From a bacterium D16-76 (lineage in GTDB: Bacteria; Bacillota; Clostridia; Oscillospirales; Acutalibacteraceae), in NCBI GenBank assembly GCA_009917445.1, contig QZEE01000023.1:1-59547 (forward strand): 59,547 bases of DNA. Direction: 5' to 3'. Positions 42,245 to 52,560 of this stretch are shown one piece after another. The position numbers were made by a program, and so were the translations under genes. Within the stretch, counting starts at the first letter, position 1. Every line of letters starts with the position of its first letter. The notes under the pieces are model-generated. The model was given only the letters and a program-made list of their open reading frames with translations, searched no databases and had not been told where the DNA came from.

Positions 42245-45200
42245 GTATAAATAGCTGTCAAAAGTTGATTCGGTTACATAACGAAAAACGTGTACCAGAG
42301 GGTTCATATTGCCCCTTCTTTTGATTCTGCCCTCGCGCTGGGTCAGGTCGCGGGGACGCCAGGGCACGTCCAGGTGGTGTAAAGCTATGAGGCGGTCTTG
42401 TATATTAGTGCCCGCGCCGAGTTTCTGTGTACTGCCGATCAGTACCCGCACCTTACCGCCGCGAACCTTTGCGAACAGTTCCTTTTTCTTGACCTCCGAT
42501 TCCGCGTCATGAATAAAAGCGACCTCGTTTTCCGGGACGCCGCGCTCTGTGAGCTTCCGTTTTATATCATCATACACGTTAAAACTGCCGTCTTTTTTCG
42601 GCGTGGACAAGTCAGAAAACACCAGCTGAGTGAGTTTTTCTTCCTTACCTTCTTCCCAAAACTTCATGATGTTTTCCACACACAGGTTGAGCTTTGAGGC
42701 CGGGTCGTCCTCCGCAAAGGGAGAGATCAACCGTTGGTCCAGCCCCAGCTTCCGGCCATCGTTCGTAATCTTTAGAAGATTATCTTCGGTAGGCTCCACG
42801 TCGCCAACCCGCACAGCGGTAGCCCGCTCCGACAATTCCTGCACATAGGCTTTCTGAAACTCAGTGGGCTTTGCAACGATGTTATGAAACTCCACATCCG
42901 GTGTGGGCAGGTTCAGCATATCCTCCGTCTTGATGTCGGCCACTTCATGGAAGATATTCATAAGCTCCGGCAGGTTGAAGAACTTGGCAAACCTCTCCCT
43001 GTGGCGGTAGCCTGTGCCCTCCGGGGCCAGTTCCATGGTGGTGACAGTTTCTCCGAACCGGCTTGCCCAGCTGTCAAAATGCTCCATGTGCATGGCTTCC
43101 AAAGCGTCGTACTGTAGGTAGCGCTGAACTGTAAACATCTCCGTAATGGAGTTGCTGATTGGCGTACCTGTGGCAAAAATCACGCCTTTATAATCAGTGA
43201 TTTCATCTAAGTATCGGGTTTTGTTGAACATATCCGAGGACTTCTGCGCGTCAGAAGTAGAAAGGCCCGCCACATTCTGCATTTTTGTTGCGAGGAACAA
43301 ATTTTTGAAGCAATCTGATTCGTCCACAAACAGCCGGTCAATACCCAATTCCTCGAAGTTTATAACATTGTCCTTGCGGTGGTCAGCCTGCAATTTCTTT
43401 AGACGGTCCTCTAAACTTCGCTTAGTACGCTCCAAGTTTTTCACCGTAAAATGTTGGCCGTTTTCAGCTTTTGCCATAGCAATGCCAGCCACAATACTGT
43501 CAATTTGCTGATGCAAAAGCGCAAGCTGGCGCTCCTTGCTGATGGGGATCTTCTCAAACTGCGAGTAGCCGATGATAACCGCGTCATAGTCGCCAGTCGC
43601 AATCCGGGAGCAGAACTTTTTGCGCCTATCCTTTTCAAAATCCCGCTTAGTAGTAACAAGGATATTTGCATTGGGGTAGAGCCGGAGAAACTCGCTGGCC
43701 CACTGCTGGGTCAGGTGATTGGGCACCACGATCATGGATTTGGAGCACAGCCCCAGCCGTTTCATTTCCATAGCGGAGGCGGTCATTTCAAAGGTTTTGC
43801 CCGCCCCCACACAGTGGGCGAACAGTGTATTGCCCCCGTATACTGCCCTGGCAATAGCGTTCTTTTGATGTTCCTCAAGCTGTATCTCCGGGTTCATGCC
43901 AGCCAGCACAAGGTGGCTCCCATCATATTCCCTGGGGCGGATGCAGTTCATCTCATCGTTGTATTTACGCACCAGCTTTTCCCGGCGGTCAGGGTCACGC
44001 CATATCCAGTCCTGAAATTCCAGCTTGAGCATAGCCTGCTTTTGCTGGGCAAGGGTGGTTTCTTTGGCGTTGAGCACACGTTTCTCGTTTCCTTCCGCAT
44101 CCTCTACTGTGTCATATACCCTGGTATTTTGCAGGTTCAGCGCGTCCTCCAACAGCTTATAGGCGCTGACCCGTGGGGTGCCGTAGGTGCTGTGAGCCGC
44201 CACATCGTCCTTGCGGATGTGGGTCTTGTTGCTGATATTCCACGCATGGACTATGGGGGAATACTGCACATGGACCTCATTTTTGGCATAGCCGGGGGTC
44301 TTGAGAGTTTCGTGCATGAACTGCTCGATGTATTCCTGGTCGATCCAGTCCGTGCCCAGCCGGACGGCGATTTCCGACGCGTCCAGGTCCCGGGGCTGCA
44401 CGGCGGCAAGAGCGTTGACATTGATATTATAGATAGGGTCGGCGGTTGCCGCCGCCTCGGCAACCTGTAGCTTTTCGCGGACATTGCCGGAGAGGTACTC
44501 GTCTGCGGTCTGGTACACAGGCGGTTCTTTCAGAGGGACACGGTAGATTTGGCCCTGCAAGTCACTGATAACTTCTTCCTCGGTTTTGCCTGTGAGCTCC
44601 GCCATAAAGGGGATATTCACCTTGGCCCGTTCCCCAAGGGACACGGCAAGGGCCTCGGCGGCGGCGTCCACATGGGTTATTTCCTGGTGGGGATAAATTG
44701 TCCGCTTTGTGAACATATCCGATTTCCGGACAAACTTGCCCTCATCGTCCAGGATTTCCAGGGCACACAGCAGATAGTAGGAGGAATCCTGGGAGAACGC
44801 CCGCTCGTTTATTTTATCATTTATCAGGCCAAATCTCTTGGCGAAATCGTCATAGAGCCGGTTGAGTTCCTCTTGAATATGGCGTATGCTTTCCTCCGGG
44901 GTATAGTCCTCCAACTGCTCACTGATAAGACGCTGGGTGCAGTCACGCAGGTCGATCAGGGCCATGGTCCGGGCCTTGGCGGTCGCGCCTAACTCCATCT
45001 TGACCATAACGGAATCCTGCCGGTAGTACACGTCACCCTTTATAATGGTATAGGTGAAGTTTTTGATCCCCGGGTCGGCGGGGAGGGTTTCCTGTTTCTT
45101 TTCCTCATCAACCTGGACGGTTTCGGCCTCCATGTACTGCCCATCAATATGCGTGATGGCCTCTGCCAGCAGCTCCCCCAAGTCAGCGCCGGGGCTGGGG

Positions 45201-48200
45201 GCAACGGTGTAATCGCTGCCATATCGGGTGCTTTGTGAGGTTTCAGTTCCAAGCACCATTTCCGGGTGGTCGATGAAGTAGCTGTTGATAGCATACCCAT
45301 CAGCGTTCTTTTCCGTGTACACCCAATCAGGCAGGTCAACAACAGGCCGTTCCCGCTTTTGCAGGAACAGGATGTCCGCCACGACCTCCGTCCCGGCATT
45401 GGCAAGGAAAGCGTTGTTGGGCAGACGGACAGCACCCAGCAGTTCAGCCCTCTGTGCCATATACTCGCGGGCCTGGGTGGATTTTGAATCCATCGTGTAT
45501 CGGGAAGTGACAAAGGCAATGATACCTCCGGGCCGGACCTGATCTATGGTCTTGGCAAAGAAATAGTTATGAATAGTAAAACCCAGCTTGTTATAAGCCG
45601 GGTCAAAAACCTGATAATTTCCAAAAGGCACGTTGCCAATGGCAAGGTCAAAGGAGTTTTTCTGGAAACTGGTGTTCTCAAAGCCCTTGATTTGGATGTG
45701 GGCATTGGGGTATAATTGTTGTGCAATGCGCCCGGTAAGGCCGTCCAGTTCTACACCGTATAGCTTGGATTTAGCCATACTCTCCGGCAGCAGGCCGAAG
45801 AAGTTGCCTACGCCGCAAGACGGCTCTAAGATATTGCCGCCGTGAAAGCCCATATTTTCCAGTGCATGATACATGGCCTTGATAACTGTGGGGGAGGTGT
45901 AGTGGCTGTTAAGAGTGGACGCACGAGCCGATTCGTATTCCTCTGGAGTGAGGGTTTCCAAAAGCTCTTTGTATTCGCTGGCCCAGGAGGGCTTGCTTTC
46001 GTCAAAGGCGTCGGCAAGAGCGCCCCAGCCTACATATTTCGAGAGGGTTTGCTGTTCCTCTGGTGTGGCGGTGCGATTCTCAGCTTCTATACCGTGCAAG
46101 GTTTTGAGCGCCGCCATGTTCATCTGGTACTTGGCTTTTGCGCCGCCAGCGCCTAAATTATCGTCGGTGATGTGGAAGTTTTGCGGGACAGGGCCGCGCT
46201 GGGGTTCACCTACATGTACCTTTTCTGTTACCACGTCAAAGGGGATATCGTTCTTTTCGGCGCGGTAGATGGCAACCGGTTTCGTAGCATACATGGCTCC
46301 GTTAATTTTATCCGCATAGGTCTGTGCTTCTCCCCGGGTGGAAAACTTTACCGCCAAGTCGCCTGTTTCCACATAATGCAGCCGGTTCCAGCTATCCCAT
46401 ATGGTAAATGGCTGGGCCTCATCGCCAAACTCATCTGAGACAACTGTATAGCGTGGATTACCCGGCTTATGTGGAGGTTCCATTACATTTTTTTGCCCGC
46501 CCATCTCCTGCTGGTACATGGCACGGAGAGCACCGGCAACCGTCCGCAAATCGTACATCATCACGGTGCGGGACTTGCCCCTTATATCCAGCATGATTCT
46601 ATCGCCGTGTACGCTATAATCCACCTGCTCCCCGGTTTCCAGGGTCATGGTCTCATCGGTCCTGTCGTACTTTTCTCCCAGGCGGCGGGCAATTTCCTCG
46701 TTACCCATGCCCTCTTGCAGCCAGCCAGAAACTTCATTTTTAGTCTGTTCATCCAATAAGCCGCCCTCGCTGGTGAGAACATCCCGGAGGTCGTCGCCGT
46801 TATCGGCAGGGCTGATCTCCGCAATAGGAAAGTAGTCCGTAATAGGCAGATTTCTATCATCCCGGCGCAGCAGCTTCTCAAAGTTCTCCTTGCTCTCAGA
46901 GCGCAAAACCGGGTAGGAAAGCGTGGGGTCTTGGAGCTGAACGTCAAACAGGCCCACCTCTGTGATGGCAAACTCTGTGTTATCCAGGTAGACCGTATCG
47001 CCAGCCTTATAAGCCGGGGCCAGGGGGTCGCGGGGCTGCTGTACTAATTCGGGCTGAAGGTCCTCCGCCATTTCTTTCTCCATGTACCTTTGAAAATCCA
47101 AGTTATTTAGGATTTCCAGCCCTTTCCCGGTTATCTCTTTCGTAGCGGTGTCAACAATGCTTTGCGGGATGTTTCGCTCCGCGAGTGCCTGTTCTGCCCG
47201 TTCCCGGACCTCATCGCTGATGTGCAGCGTGTACAGCTCAGCGGTAGAGGAATGCCCCACATTATTAAAAACATAGTCAACTTCTGTTTCCTTGAGCGCG
47301 CCTGCTATGAAATATTTCTCCCTGGTGATGTCCCCGCTTACCTTGCCATGAGATATATCATGATTCAAGCCGCTTTCCAGGTGGGCAAAGATTTTGCCGT
47401 CAACAGCCAGGGTCACATAGTACCAGCCGATATAGCCGCCGTCTTTCGTGCCGTCGTGCAGCTCCACATTGATGAGGGTATATGGTTTCAGCCCCTTCTC
47501 TGCGGCTATGGCATTGTCATTTGCCTCTCTTTGACGGAGCGCGGGAAGGGCGGTTTCCTTGGTTATCCCCACAATTTCCGGGTTGTACCACACCAGCGTA
47601 TTGTTTACTCGCTCATTCTGGACCCTGAGTGTTATGGCTTTTGGAGTGAGTTCATTACCAATAAATATAGACATGCCTTTGTCGAAGCGGATGGAAATGT
47701 CGCTGGTGCCGCGCCATTTGCCGGTGCAGGGAGAAGTCTCGATTTTGCCGGTTGCACAGCCGAAGGTCTGCGCGATAATGTTTAGCTTCTCCTGCAAGGG
47801 AAGGCCCTGATACTGTTTGGCGATTTCAATGGCCTTTATTTGTAAATCTGTAAGATTATCCTCGGGCCGCATGACCTGTTCCGGCTGAGAGAAAAGGGGA
47901 TATGTTTCGTCCGGCGCCTCTCTGTGGAGGTCATTGTGGAACTTGGTATTATCAAAATAGAGCTTTGTAAGGGTATCATCCCCAGCGGCAAGCACCACAC
48001 GCTTGATAGCTGCGCCGCCCTCCAGATAGGCGGTATCTTTATCGGAATTTTGACAGGCGTTACGGTATGGCTGGTCATTTTCAAGAGCGTCGATCACCAT
48101 GGCCTTGTATTTTTCGTACAGTTCACGGACAGTGGGAGACTGCTCCTGCACCGGCTGAGACTGCGCCGGTGTATCTTCTATTTTATAAGGAAGATACGGC

Positions 48201-51200
48201 AGCTCCTTATCCCCCTCCAGCACCGGGAAGTACCCCTCAACAAAGAGCCACTGACGTTCCTGCACGTCAAAGACCGCCGCGCCCTCATAGTGAAAACCGT
48301 CCTCCTCCATGTTCTCGTAAACATAGTCCACCTTCTTTCCGGAAACAAAGTCCCGGGCAATTTGTTCAGCTTCTTGCAGGGTCTGGTATTCCGGCATTTC
48401 GTCAAAACCGTTTATTATGCTATGGTAGACCACCACCTGATATCGGGGAGCCATGCGCTGGGCATAGCTGTCGATTTCCTCCATGGTCAGCCATTCCGGC
48501 TTTTCCGGGAGAAGGTCGTATATCCTTCGCATTTCCTTGATATGAGAGTATATACTTTCCTCCCACAAGTGTGTGTTCTTCCGGTTCCCAGCGCCAAGGA
48601 AATATTCGCAGCCAGCTTTCATTTGGCTTAACCGGCGGTAGTTGAATGTGGAATCCAAAATCTGCGCACTTTCCGAATTAGGTGTGACCGTTATATCCCC
48701 GGCGCTGTCATTTTCCAGAGTTACCAGTTCGTCAAAGCTCATTTCTGATGTGGCAATGTTCCTTATAACATACTGCTCTTTTGCGAAACTGATCATATCT
48801 GCCGCCGTCATATTCTCTATATGCTCGCAGAGGTCATCCAGGTCGTGGCACTGTATAGAAGCAACATTCTGACCGTTCACCTCAAACAGCAGCCGGTAAT
48901 TGTTCAGGTCGGCAAATACCTGAATACCATGTTTCTCATTCTCAGTGATAGCGTTTGTAAGCAGTACCCTGGAAGGGTCAGAAAAGTCCGGGGAGATATG
49001 GTCGGACTGCCACAACTTGCGTATAAGCGCTTTTGCGGTTTCAAGGGGGCTGGTTTCTTCCGCAGGAGTTTCCAGCGTCCGGCTCTCCATAATCTCCCTA
49101 TCTTCCGGCGAGAGAAAAGCGTCTTTCTTTATCAATTCCTCAATACGTTTGCAAACCTGGGACCATTTCATTTTCACCGCCGCATAGGGCTCAATGATAT
49201 CTCCGTGGGTGAAAGTTAGCTCCTTGTGGGTGTAGGTAATGTTGTCGTTTCCGCCGTGATAGCCTGAGTAAACTCCATGCAGGCTGCTCAAGTATTTCTC
49301 CCGTTCCTTGCGGTCAGGGTGCTGCTCAAAGAACGTGAAAACTGTGATCCGATAGTCCTCATGGCCATTTCCCTGCTTGAGTAACGCATCGATTTCATCC
49401 TGAGAAATGAAAAACCGCTCCACTGGCACAAAGTCCGGCGAGGCGGTAAATTTCAGAGGGGTACGCTGCAAATCTTGCAGCCCCTGCATGATTTCATCCG
49501 GGCGGTGAAAATGGAACCGAAGAATATTCCTGTTGTGAGCGTAATCCTTTTGAAAAAGCGCAAACTCGTCAATCACGCTCTTTAGCTGCTCCGGCTGTTC
49601 CAGCAGCTCTTTTGTCTTATCCACCACGTCAGGATAACCGAAGTTGCCGCTCAGAGCAGCGGTCAGCGTGGGCAAGTATTTTCCCTTGTACTCATCGTCG
49701 ATATCCCTGTGCAAATACTCCAAAGCCTCTGCCACCCGGTTCTTTTCATAGGGCCAGGCCCGGTAGAGCATAGCTTGACCGGCGTACTTGCCTTCGTCCA
49801 GCAGCTCCCGGATTCTCTCAGCCGCCTGTTCCCATGTAAGCGCTGCCGCGGTAAATGTCAGGGCGCTCTCGCCCGGAGCTATCTGCAAATCTGCCTCGTT
49901 GTACCAGAGGGAATATTTGCGCTCCCCGATATAAAAGCCCGCGCCGTTCTCCTTATAATGCTTCTGCAAGAATCGAGTGTTCTCCTCAAGAGACTTGCCC
50001 TTCATAAACTCTGCAATAATGCGTAAGCGGCTTTCACGGTCGTTGGCCCCCAGGGTCAGGGCCATGTCAATTACCTCCTGAGATACCAGAGGGCGAACAG
50101 GGACAGTGCTTTCCACAGGTTTACTTATCAGCGGAATAGTCGAACCGGCAAGCTCAAACAGATTGGGGATATAATCCTCATCTTTAACAGGTTCTTCTGG
50201 CACATCCACTTGCAGAGTGAGCTGTTCCATGGGCTCCGCCCACAATCCATCCTGCATCAAGCCCTCAATGGCGCTGGCAACGTCCTCCCAGCTCAGATAT
50301 TCCTCCTGCTCCCGGCTGGTATAGGCTCCCCGCCAGAGGTGCAGGACATCATCATAGGCCCGGTAGCCCACCCTCTGCCTGCTGTCCAGAATTATCTCCG
50401 TATAGGTATTGTTGAACAGGCTTTTTACGAACGAAATGCGTTCATCCGGGGCACTGTTCGCCGCAAAATACTCCGCCACTTCCACCTGACGTTTTTTCAG
50501 AGCATCGCTTTTCAAAAGCAGCTCCCGCTTCTCCGATACATCCTCAAAGTAGGGGATAACCTCAGTATTTAGCGCCCTGTGGCTGAATTGAAGCCCGGTA
50601 GGGCCAACGGCATTGTAGTCAATAGCAGGCAGGGTTACTGGTAAATCAGCTCGCTGAGTATCGTTTCCTCCGCTTTCGCCTTCGCGTTGTTCATCAGGCC
50701 CACCCACTTCATGGGGTCGCTGGCCTTCATCTGTTCTGTCAGGCCCATGCTCTCCTTCAGCTCCGGCATTATCAGCTCCAACCGCCGGTCCGCCGTCTGC
50801 TCTATTTCGGTCAGATGAGCCGTCAGCTTCCCGCTGAGTATCAGCCGGTTGTACAGCACCGGGCGCTCCTCCCGAAGATACCGCTCCCTCATCCGTCCGT
50901 ATTTCCCCAAAGTCGATGGCGTTTCCGCCTCTAACTTGGGCAGCAGGAAGTCCCCCTCCTGCCAGTAGGTCAGGTTGTTCTCCATACAATTCTCTCCTCT
51001 CAATGCGTCGTGTGCGCTCAAAATTCTTGATCGTGACCTCTATCTGCCGAAGTACCTGTTCACTGCCTGTGCTGACCGCCGTACCCAGGGCGGTGATGGC
51101 ATCGGGCGTGTTGAAGTCGAACACAGGCTGAAAATCTTCATGGCTGAAATACTCGCCGGGATTCAGCCCACAGCGGGACAGGAGCGCGTAAGTGGTGCTG

Positions 51201-51748
51201 ACAGTAGCCGCCTCCCGAAAGGCCACTTCAACATTCAGCTCGTCCAAGTCCTCCAGAAACGAGCCGGGAGTGCTGGCAAGAATGTCCACCCAATTCTGTT
51301 CCCAATACTCGCCCGCCAGCTCCTGGGCAATGGCCTCTAGCTGGTAAGGCAGACCGCCCTCGTCCGTGATGCCGTACTTCTCGGCAAGGGCGGCGGTCAC
51401 GGCATCGCTGTGTTCATCCCGGTACTCCCACAAATAGGGGCGGCGGCTCCCGTCCCGGCCAACGGTGTCGGAGATGTCGAACACATACCGCACTCCATCG
51501 GAACTTAGCAGGCCGATTCCCTTTGAACCGCGCCGGACACTGCGTCCCATTCGCGTGTTCCACACATCGTAGCTGGCACAGGCCGTGGCCTCCGGGCGCT
51601 GGGCGTAGATGAGGACTTGCTCGCTGTAGGGGTATTTGTAGAGACGGCCCACCGCCTCCAAAAACGCGGTCCACTCGGCGTGGCTGCTGGTGAGCTGGCT
51701 TGCGGTGCTTTCTGCTAACGCCGCGACTGTCTGTGCTTTTTGATTCAT
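42224..51748 (-). CDS. Giant DNA methylase/SNF2-helicase ICE protein, C-terminally truncated
   Basis: 3174 residues from ATG 51748 (GGGAGGTCTTAC upstream). It begins with an ArdC-like N-terminal domain (SSHAEWTAFLEAVGRLYKYPYSEQVLIYAQ), then a low-complexity linker (about 255-370) that coincides with an overlapping tnpV frame. Several polyvalent-protein domains follow, including a YodL-like one (YQVVVYHSIINGF near 1103). Next are an N6-adenine methylase (LEPSCGVGNFFG near 1976, NVPFG near 2041, a variant of NPPF) and an SNF2/DEAD helicase (HCVGAGKTFEM near 2647, RLFVDESDCFKNL, QREGRIKRRGN). It stops at TFDSYLY followed by five intron-encoded residues. Family members continue several hundred residues further, so it is truncated right after helicase motif VI. 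Confidence 0.88.
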   Translation of the reverse strand: MNQKAQTVAALAESTASQLTSSHAEWTAFLEAVGRLYKYPYSEQVLIYAQRPEATACASYDVWNTRMGRSVRRGSKGIGLLSSDGVRYVFDISDTVGRDGSRRPYLWEYRDEHSDAVTAALAEKYGITDEGGLPYQLEAIAQELAGEYWEQNWVDILASTPGSFLEDLDELNVEVAFREAATVSTTYALLSRCGLNPGEYFSHEDFQPVFDFNTPDAITALGTAVSTGSEQVLRQIEVTIKNFERTRRIERRELYGEQPDLLAGGGLPAAQVRGGNAIDFGEIRTDEGAVSSGGAPGAVQPADTQREADGSSDRNRADGGPAVGADNAGAEGEHGPDRTDEGQRPHEVGGPDEQREGESGGNDTQRADLPVTLPAIDYNAVGPTGLQFSHRALNTEVIPYFEDVSEKRELLLKSDALKKRQVEVAEYFAANSAPDERISFVKSLFNNTYTEIILDSRQRVGYRAYDDVLHLWRGAYTSREQEEYLSWEDVASAIEGLMQDGLWAEPMEQLTLQVDVPEEPVKDEDYIPNLFELAGSTIPLISKPVESTVPVRPLVSQEVIDMALTLGANDRESRLRIIAEFMKGKSLEENTRFLQKHYKENGAGFYIGERKYSLWYNEADLQIAPGESALTFTAAALTWEQAAERIRELLDEGKYAGQAMLYRAWPYEKNRVAEALEYLHRDIDDEYKGKYLPTLTAALSGNFGYPDVVDKTKELLEQPEQLKSVIDEFALFQKDYAHNRNILRFHFHRPDEIMQGLQDLQRTPLKFTASPDFVPVERFFISQDEIDALLKQGNGHEDYRITVFTFFEQHPDRKEREKYLSSLHGVYSGYHGGNDNITYTHKELTFTHGDIIEPYAAVKMKWSQVCKRIEELIKKDAFLSPEDREIMESRTLETPAEETSPLETAKALIRKLWQSDHISPDFSDPSRVLLTNAITENEKHGIQVFADLNNYRLLFEVNGQNVASIQCHDLDDLCEHIENMTAADMISFAKEQYVIRNIATSEMSFDELVTLENDSAGDITVTPNSESAQILDSTFNYRRLSQMKAGCEYFLGAGNRKNTHLWEESIYSHIKEMRRIYDLLPEKPEWLTMEEIDSYAQRMAPRYQVVVYHSIINGFDEMPEYQTLQEAEQIARDFVSGKKVDYVYENMEEDGFHYEGAAVFDVQERQWLFVEGYFPVLEGDKELPYLPYKIEDTPAQSQPVQEQSPTVRELYEKYKAMVIDALENDQPYRNACQNSDKDTAYLEGGAAIKRVVLAAGDDTLTKLYFDNTKFHNDLHREAPDETYPLFSQPEQVMRPEDNLTDLQIKAIEIAKQYQGLPLQEKLNIIAQTFGCATGKIETSPCTGKWRGTSDISIRFDKGMSIFIGNELTPKAITLRVQNERVNNTLVWYNPEIVGITKETALPALRQREANDNAIAAEKGLKPYTLINVELHDGTKDGGYIGWYYVTLAVDGKIFAHLESGLNHDISHGKVSGDITREKYFIAGALKETEVDYVFNNVGHSSTAELYTLHISDEVRERAEQALAERNIPQSIVDTATKEITGKGLEILNNLDFQRYMEKEMAEDLQPELVQQPRDPLAPAYKAGDTVYLDNTEFAITEVGLFDVQLQDPTLSYPVLRSESKENFEKLLRRDDRNLPITDYFPIAEISPADNGDDLRDVLTSEGGLLDEQTKNEVSGWLQEGMGNEEIARRLGEKYDRTDETMTLETGEQVDYSVHGDRIMLDIRGKSRTVMMYDLRTVAGALRAMYQQEMGGQKNVMEPPHKPGNPRYTVVSDEFGDEAQPFTIWDSWNRLHYVETGDLAVKFSTRGEAQTYADKINGAMYATKPVAIYRAEKNDIPFDVVTEKVHVGEPQRGPVPQNFHITDDNLGAGGAKAKYQMNMAALKTLHGIEAENRTATPEEQQTLSKYVGWGALADAFDESKPSWASEYKELLETLTPEEYESARASTLNSHYTSPTVIKAMYHALENMGFHGGNILEPSCGVGNFFGLLPESMAKSKLYGVELDGLTGRIAQQLYPNAHIQIKGFENTSFQKNSFDLAIGNVPFGNYQVFDPAYNKLGFTIHNYFFAKTIDQVRPGGIIAFVTSRYTMDSKSTQAREYMAQRAELLGAVRLPNNAFLANAGTEVVADILFLQKRERPVVDLPDWVYTEKNADGYAINSYFIDHPEMVLGTETSQSTRYGSDYTVAPSPGADLGELLAEAITHIDGQYMEAETVQVDEEKKQETLPADPGIKNFTYTIIKGDVYYRQDSVMVKMELGATAKARTMALIDLRDCTQRLISEQLEDYTPEESIRHIQEELNRLYDDFAKRFGLINDKINERAFSQDSSYYLLCALEILDDEGKFVRKSDMFTKRTIYPHQEITHVDAAAEALAVSLGERAKVNIPFMAELTGKTEEEVISDLQGQIYRVPLKEPPVYQTADEYLSGNVREKLQVAEAAATADPIYNINVNALAAVQPRDLDASEIAVRLGTDWIDQEYIEQFMHETLKTPGYAKNEVHVQYSPIVHAWNISNKTHIRKDDVAAHSTYGTPRVSAYKLLEDALNLQNTRVYDTVEDAEGNEKRVLNAKETTLAQQKQAMLKLEFQDWIWRDPDRREKLVRKYNDEMNCIRPREYDGSHLVLAGMNPEIQLEEHQKNAIARAVYGGNTLFAHCVGAGKTFEMTASAMEMKRLGLCSKSMIVVPNHLTQQWASEFLRLYPNANILVTTKRDFEKDRRKKFCSRIATGDYDAVIIGYSQFEKIPISKERQLALLHQQIDSIVAGIAMAKAENGQHFTVKNLERTKRSLEDRLKKLQADHRKDNVINFEELGIDRLFVDESDCFKNLFLATKMQNVAGLSTSDAQKSSDMFNKTRYLDEITDYKGVIFATGTPISNSITEMFTVQRYLQYDALEAMHMEHFDSWASRFGETVTTMELAPEGTGYRHRERFAKFFNLPELMNIFHEVADIKTEDMLNLPTPDVEFHNIVAKPTEFQKAYVQELSERATAVRVGDVEPTEDNLLKITNDGRKLGLDQRLISPFAEDDPASKLNLCVENIMKFWEEGKEEKLTQLVFSDLSTPKKDGSFNVYDDIKRKLTERGVPENEVAFIHDAESEVKKKELFAKVRGGKVRVLIGSTQKLGAGTNIQDRLIALHHLDVPWRPRDLTQREGRIKRRGNMNPLVHVFRYVTESTFDSYLYVRHAVA
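50635..50985 (-). CDS. tnpV: TnpV-like protein overprinted inside the giant methylase/helicase gene
   Basis: A 116-residue frame on the same strand but in a different frame from the giant gene. ATG 50985 follows AGGAGAGAATTGT. The protein (TYWQEGDFLLPKLEAE, LGKYGRMRERYLREERPVLYNRLILSGKLTAHL, MKWVGLMNNAKAKAEETILSELIY) matches TnpV, a small protein of unknown role common in clostridial transposons. In the giant protein the same bases give an Asp/Gly/Arg-rich, low-complexity linker, which suggests tnpV was inserted or retained and the host frame merely tolerates it. Both frames are open through the whole overlap. Confidence 0.8.
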   Translation of the reverse strand: MENNLTYWQEGDFLLPKLEAETPSTLGKYGRMRERYLREERPVLYNRLILSGKLTAHLTEIEQTADRRLELIMPELKESMGLTEQMKASDPMKWVGLMNNAKAKAEETILSELIYQ

Positions 51749-51923
51749 GTAAGACCTCCCTTCATAGGCAAATATCCGGTTCCTGAACCACATGGGGCCA
51801 GGGCGGCTCCGGCTTGGAAACGGTCATTTCCTGCGGTTCGCCCAGCCCCATTTCCTCCAAAATCTTCTTCTGTTCTTCCTGCAATGGCATCGCTCCCTTC
51901 TCGATATATCGTAAATTATCACA

Positions 51924-52532
51924 TTAAAAATCCCGGAAATTTTCCGCGCCGAAAAGAATTACGGAAATAGTCCGGGTGGCCTCCCGAATGTCCCGGTAAA
52001 ACAGGGACTTATCCAGATTGGCAAGCTCCACAATACTGTCCACATCCAGCTCCGGGACCTCTATGTATCGTTTATAGATCATGGAGTACTGCCGCCGCAC
52101 CCTGGGGCGGGGGTCGTTTTTGCAAAACTCCCGGAAACAGTCCAGAGCCGTGTTGAGCTGATTCCAGAGCACCTGGTTACCGGCAGTCAGCAGGGCAGTG
52201 GAGCGCAGGTTCTGGTTTTGGACGCTTTCCTCCCGCTCCATAAGCCGCCGGTACTCGCCATCCTCCAGGAGCTTCAGTGTGTGCTCGGCTCCACACTGAA
52301 TGGACCATTTCAGCTTTCGGTAATTCTTTAAGAGCTTTTCCGTGGCTATTACCGCCGCGTCTTTCTGCGCGGTCCGGTTCTGGCGGGCCACTGTACCGGC
52401 TTTTGTCTCCGAAACTCTGATTAACAGCGCCAGCACCTTTTCCGACTGCTGATTTGTCCAGCCGGTGATATCCGACAGCTCTTTGACTGTGCTTTTGTAC
52501 TCATTTTCCAGGTTCGTGTATTTATCATTCAT
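51924..52532 (-). CDS. Helical protein with sigma-70 region 4/ArpU-like C-terminus
   Basis: 202 residues from ATG 52532 after GGAGGAATATTCG; the frame is open further upstream but that part overlaps the rep gene. The C-terminal 60 residues (RRQYSMIYKRYIEVPELDVDSIVELANLDKSLFYRDIREATRTIS) look like the winged or sigma-4-type HTH of ArpU/RinA late regulators. The N-terminal 140 residues are helical (NEYKSTVKELSDITGWTNQQSEKVLALLIRV). It follows the rep gene by 28 bases. A regulatory role is inferred. Confidence 0.6.
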   Translation of the reverse strand: MNDKYTNLENEYKSTVKELSDITGWTNQQSEKVLALLIRVSETKAGTVARQNRTAQKDAAVIATEKLLKNYRKLKWSIQCGAEHTLKLLEDGEYRRLMEREESVQNQNLRSTALLTAGNQVLWNQLNTALDCFREFCKNDPRPRVRRQYSMIYKRYIEVPELDVDSIVELANLDKSLFYRDIREATRTISVILFGAENFRDF

Positions 52533-52560
52533 CGAATATTCCTCCATTTTTGAGAGTTTA

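Noticed and set aside
51762-51892. Short frame MPLQEEQKKILEEMGLG upstream of the giant methylase gene
   Set aside because: It has a ribosome site but only 22 codons before a stop; a frameshifted longer gene is possible but cannot be supported from one sequence.
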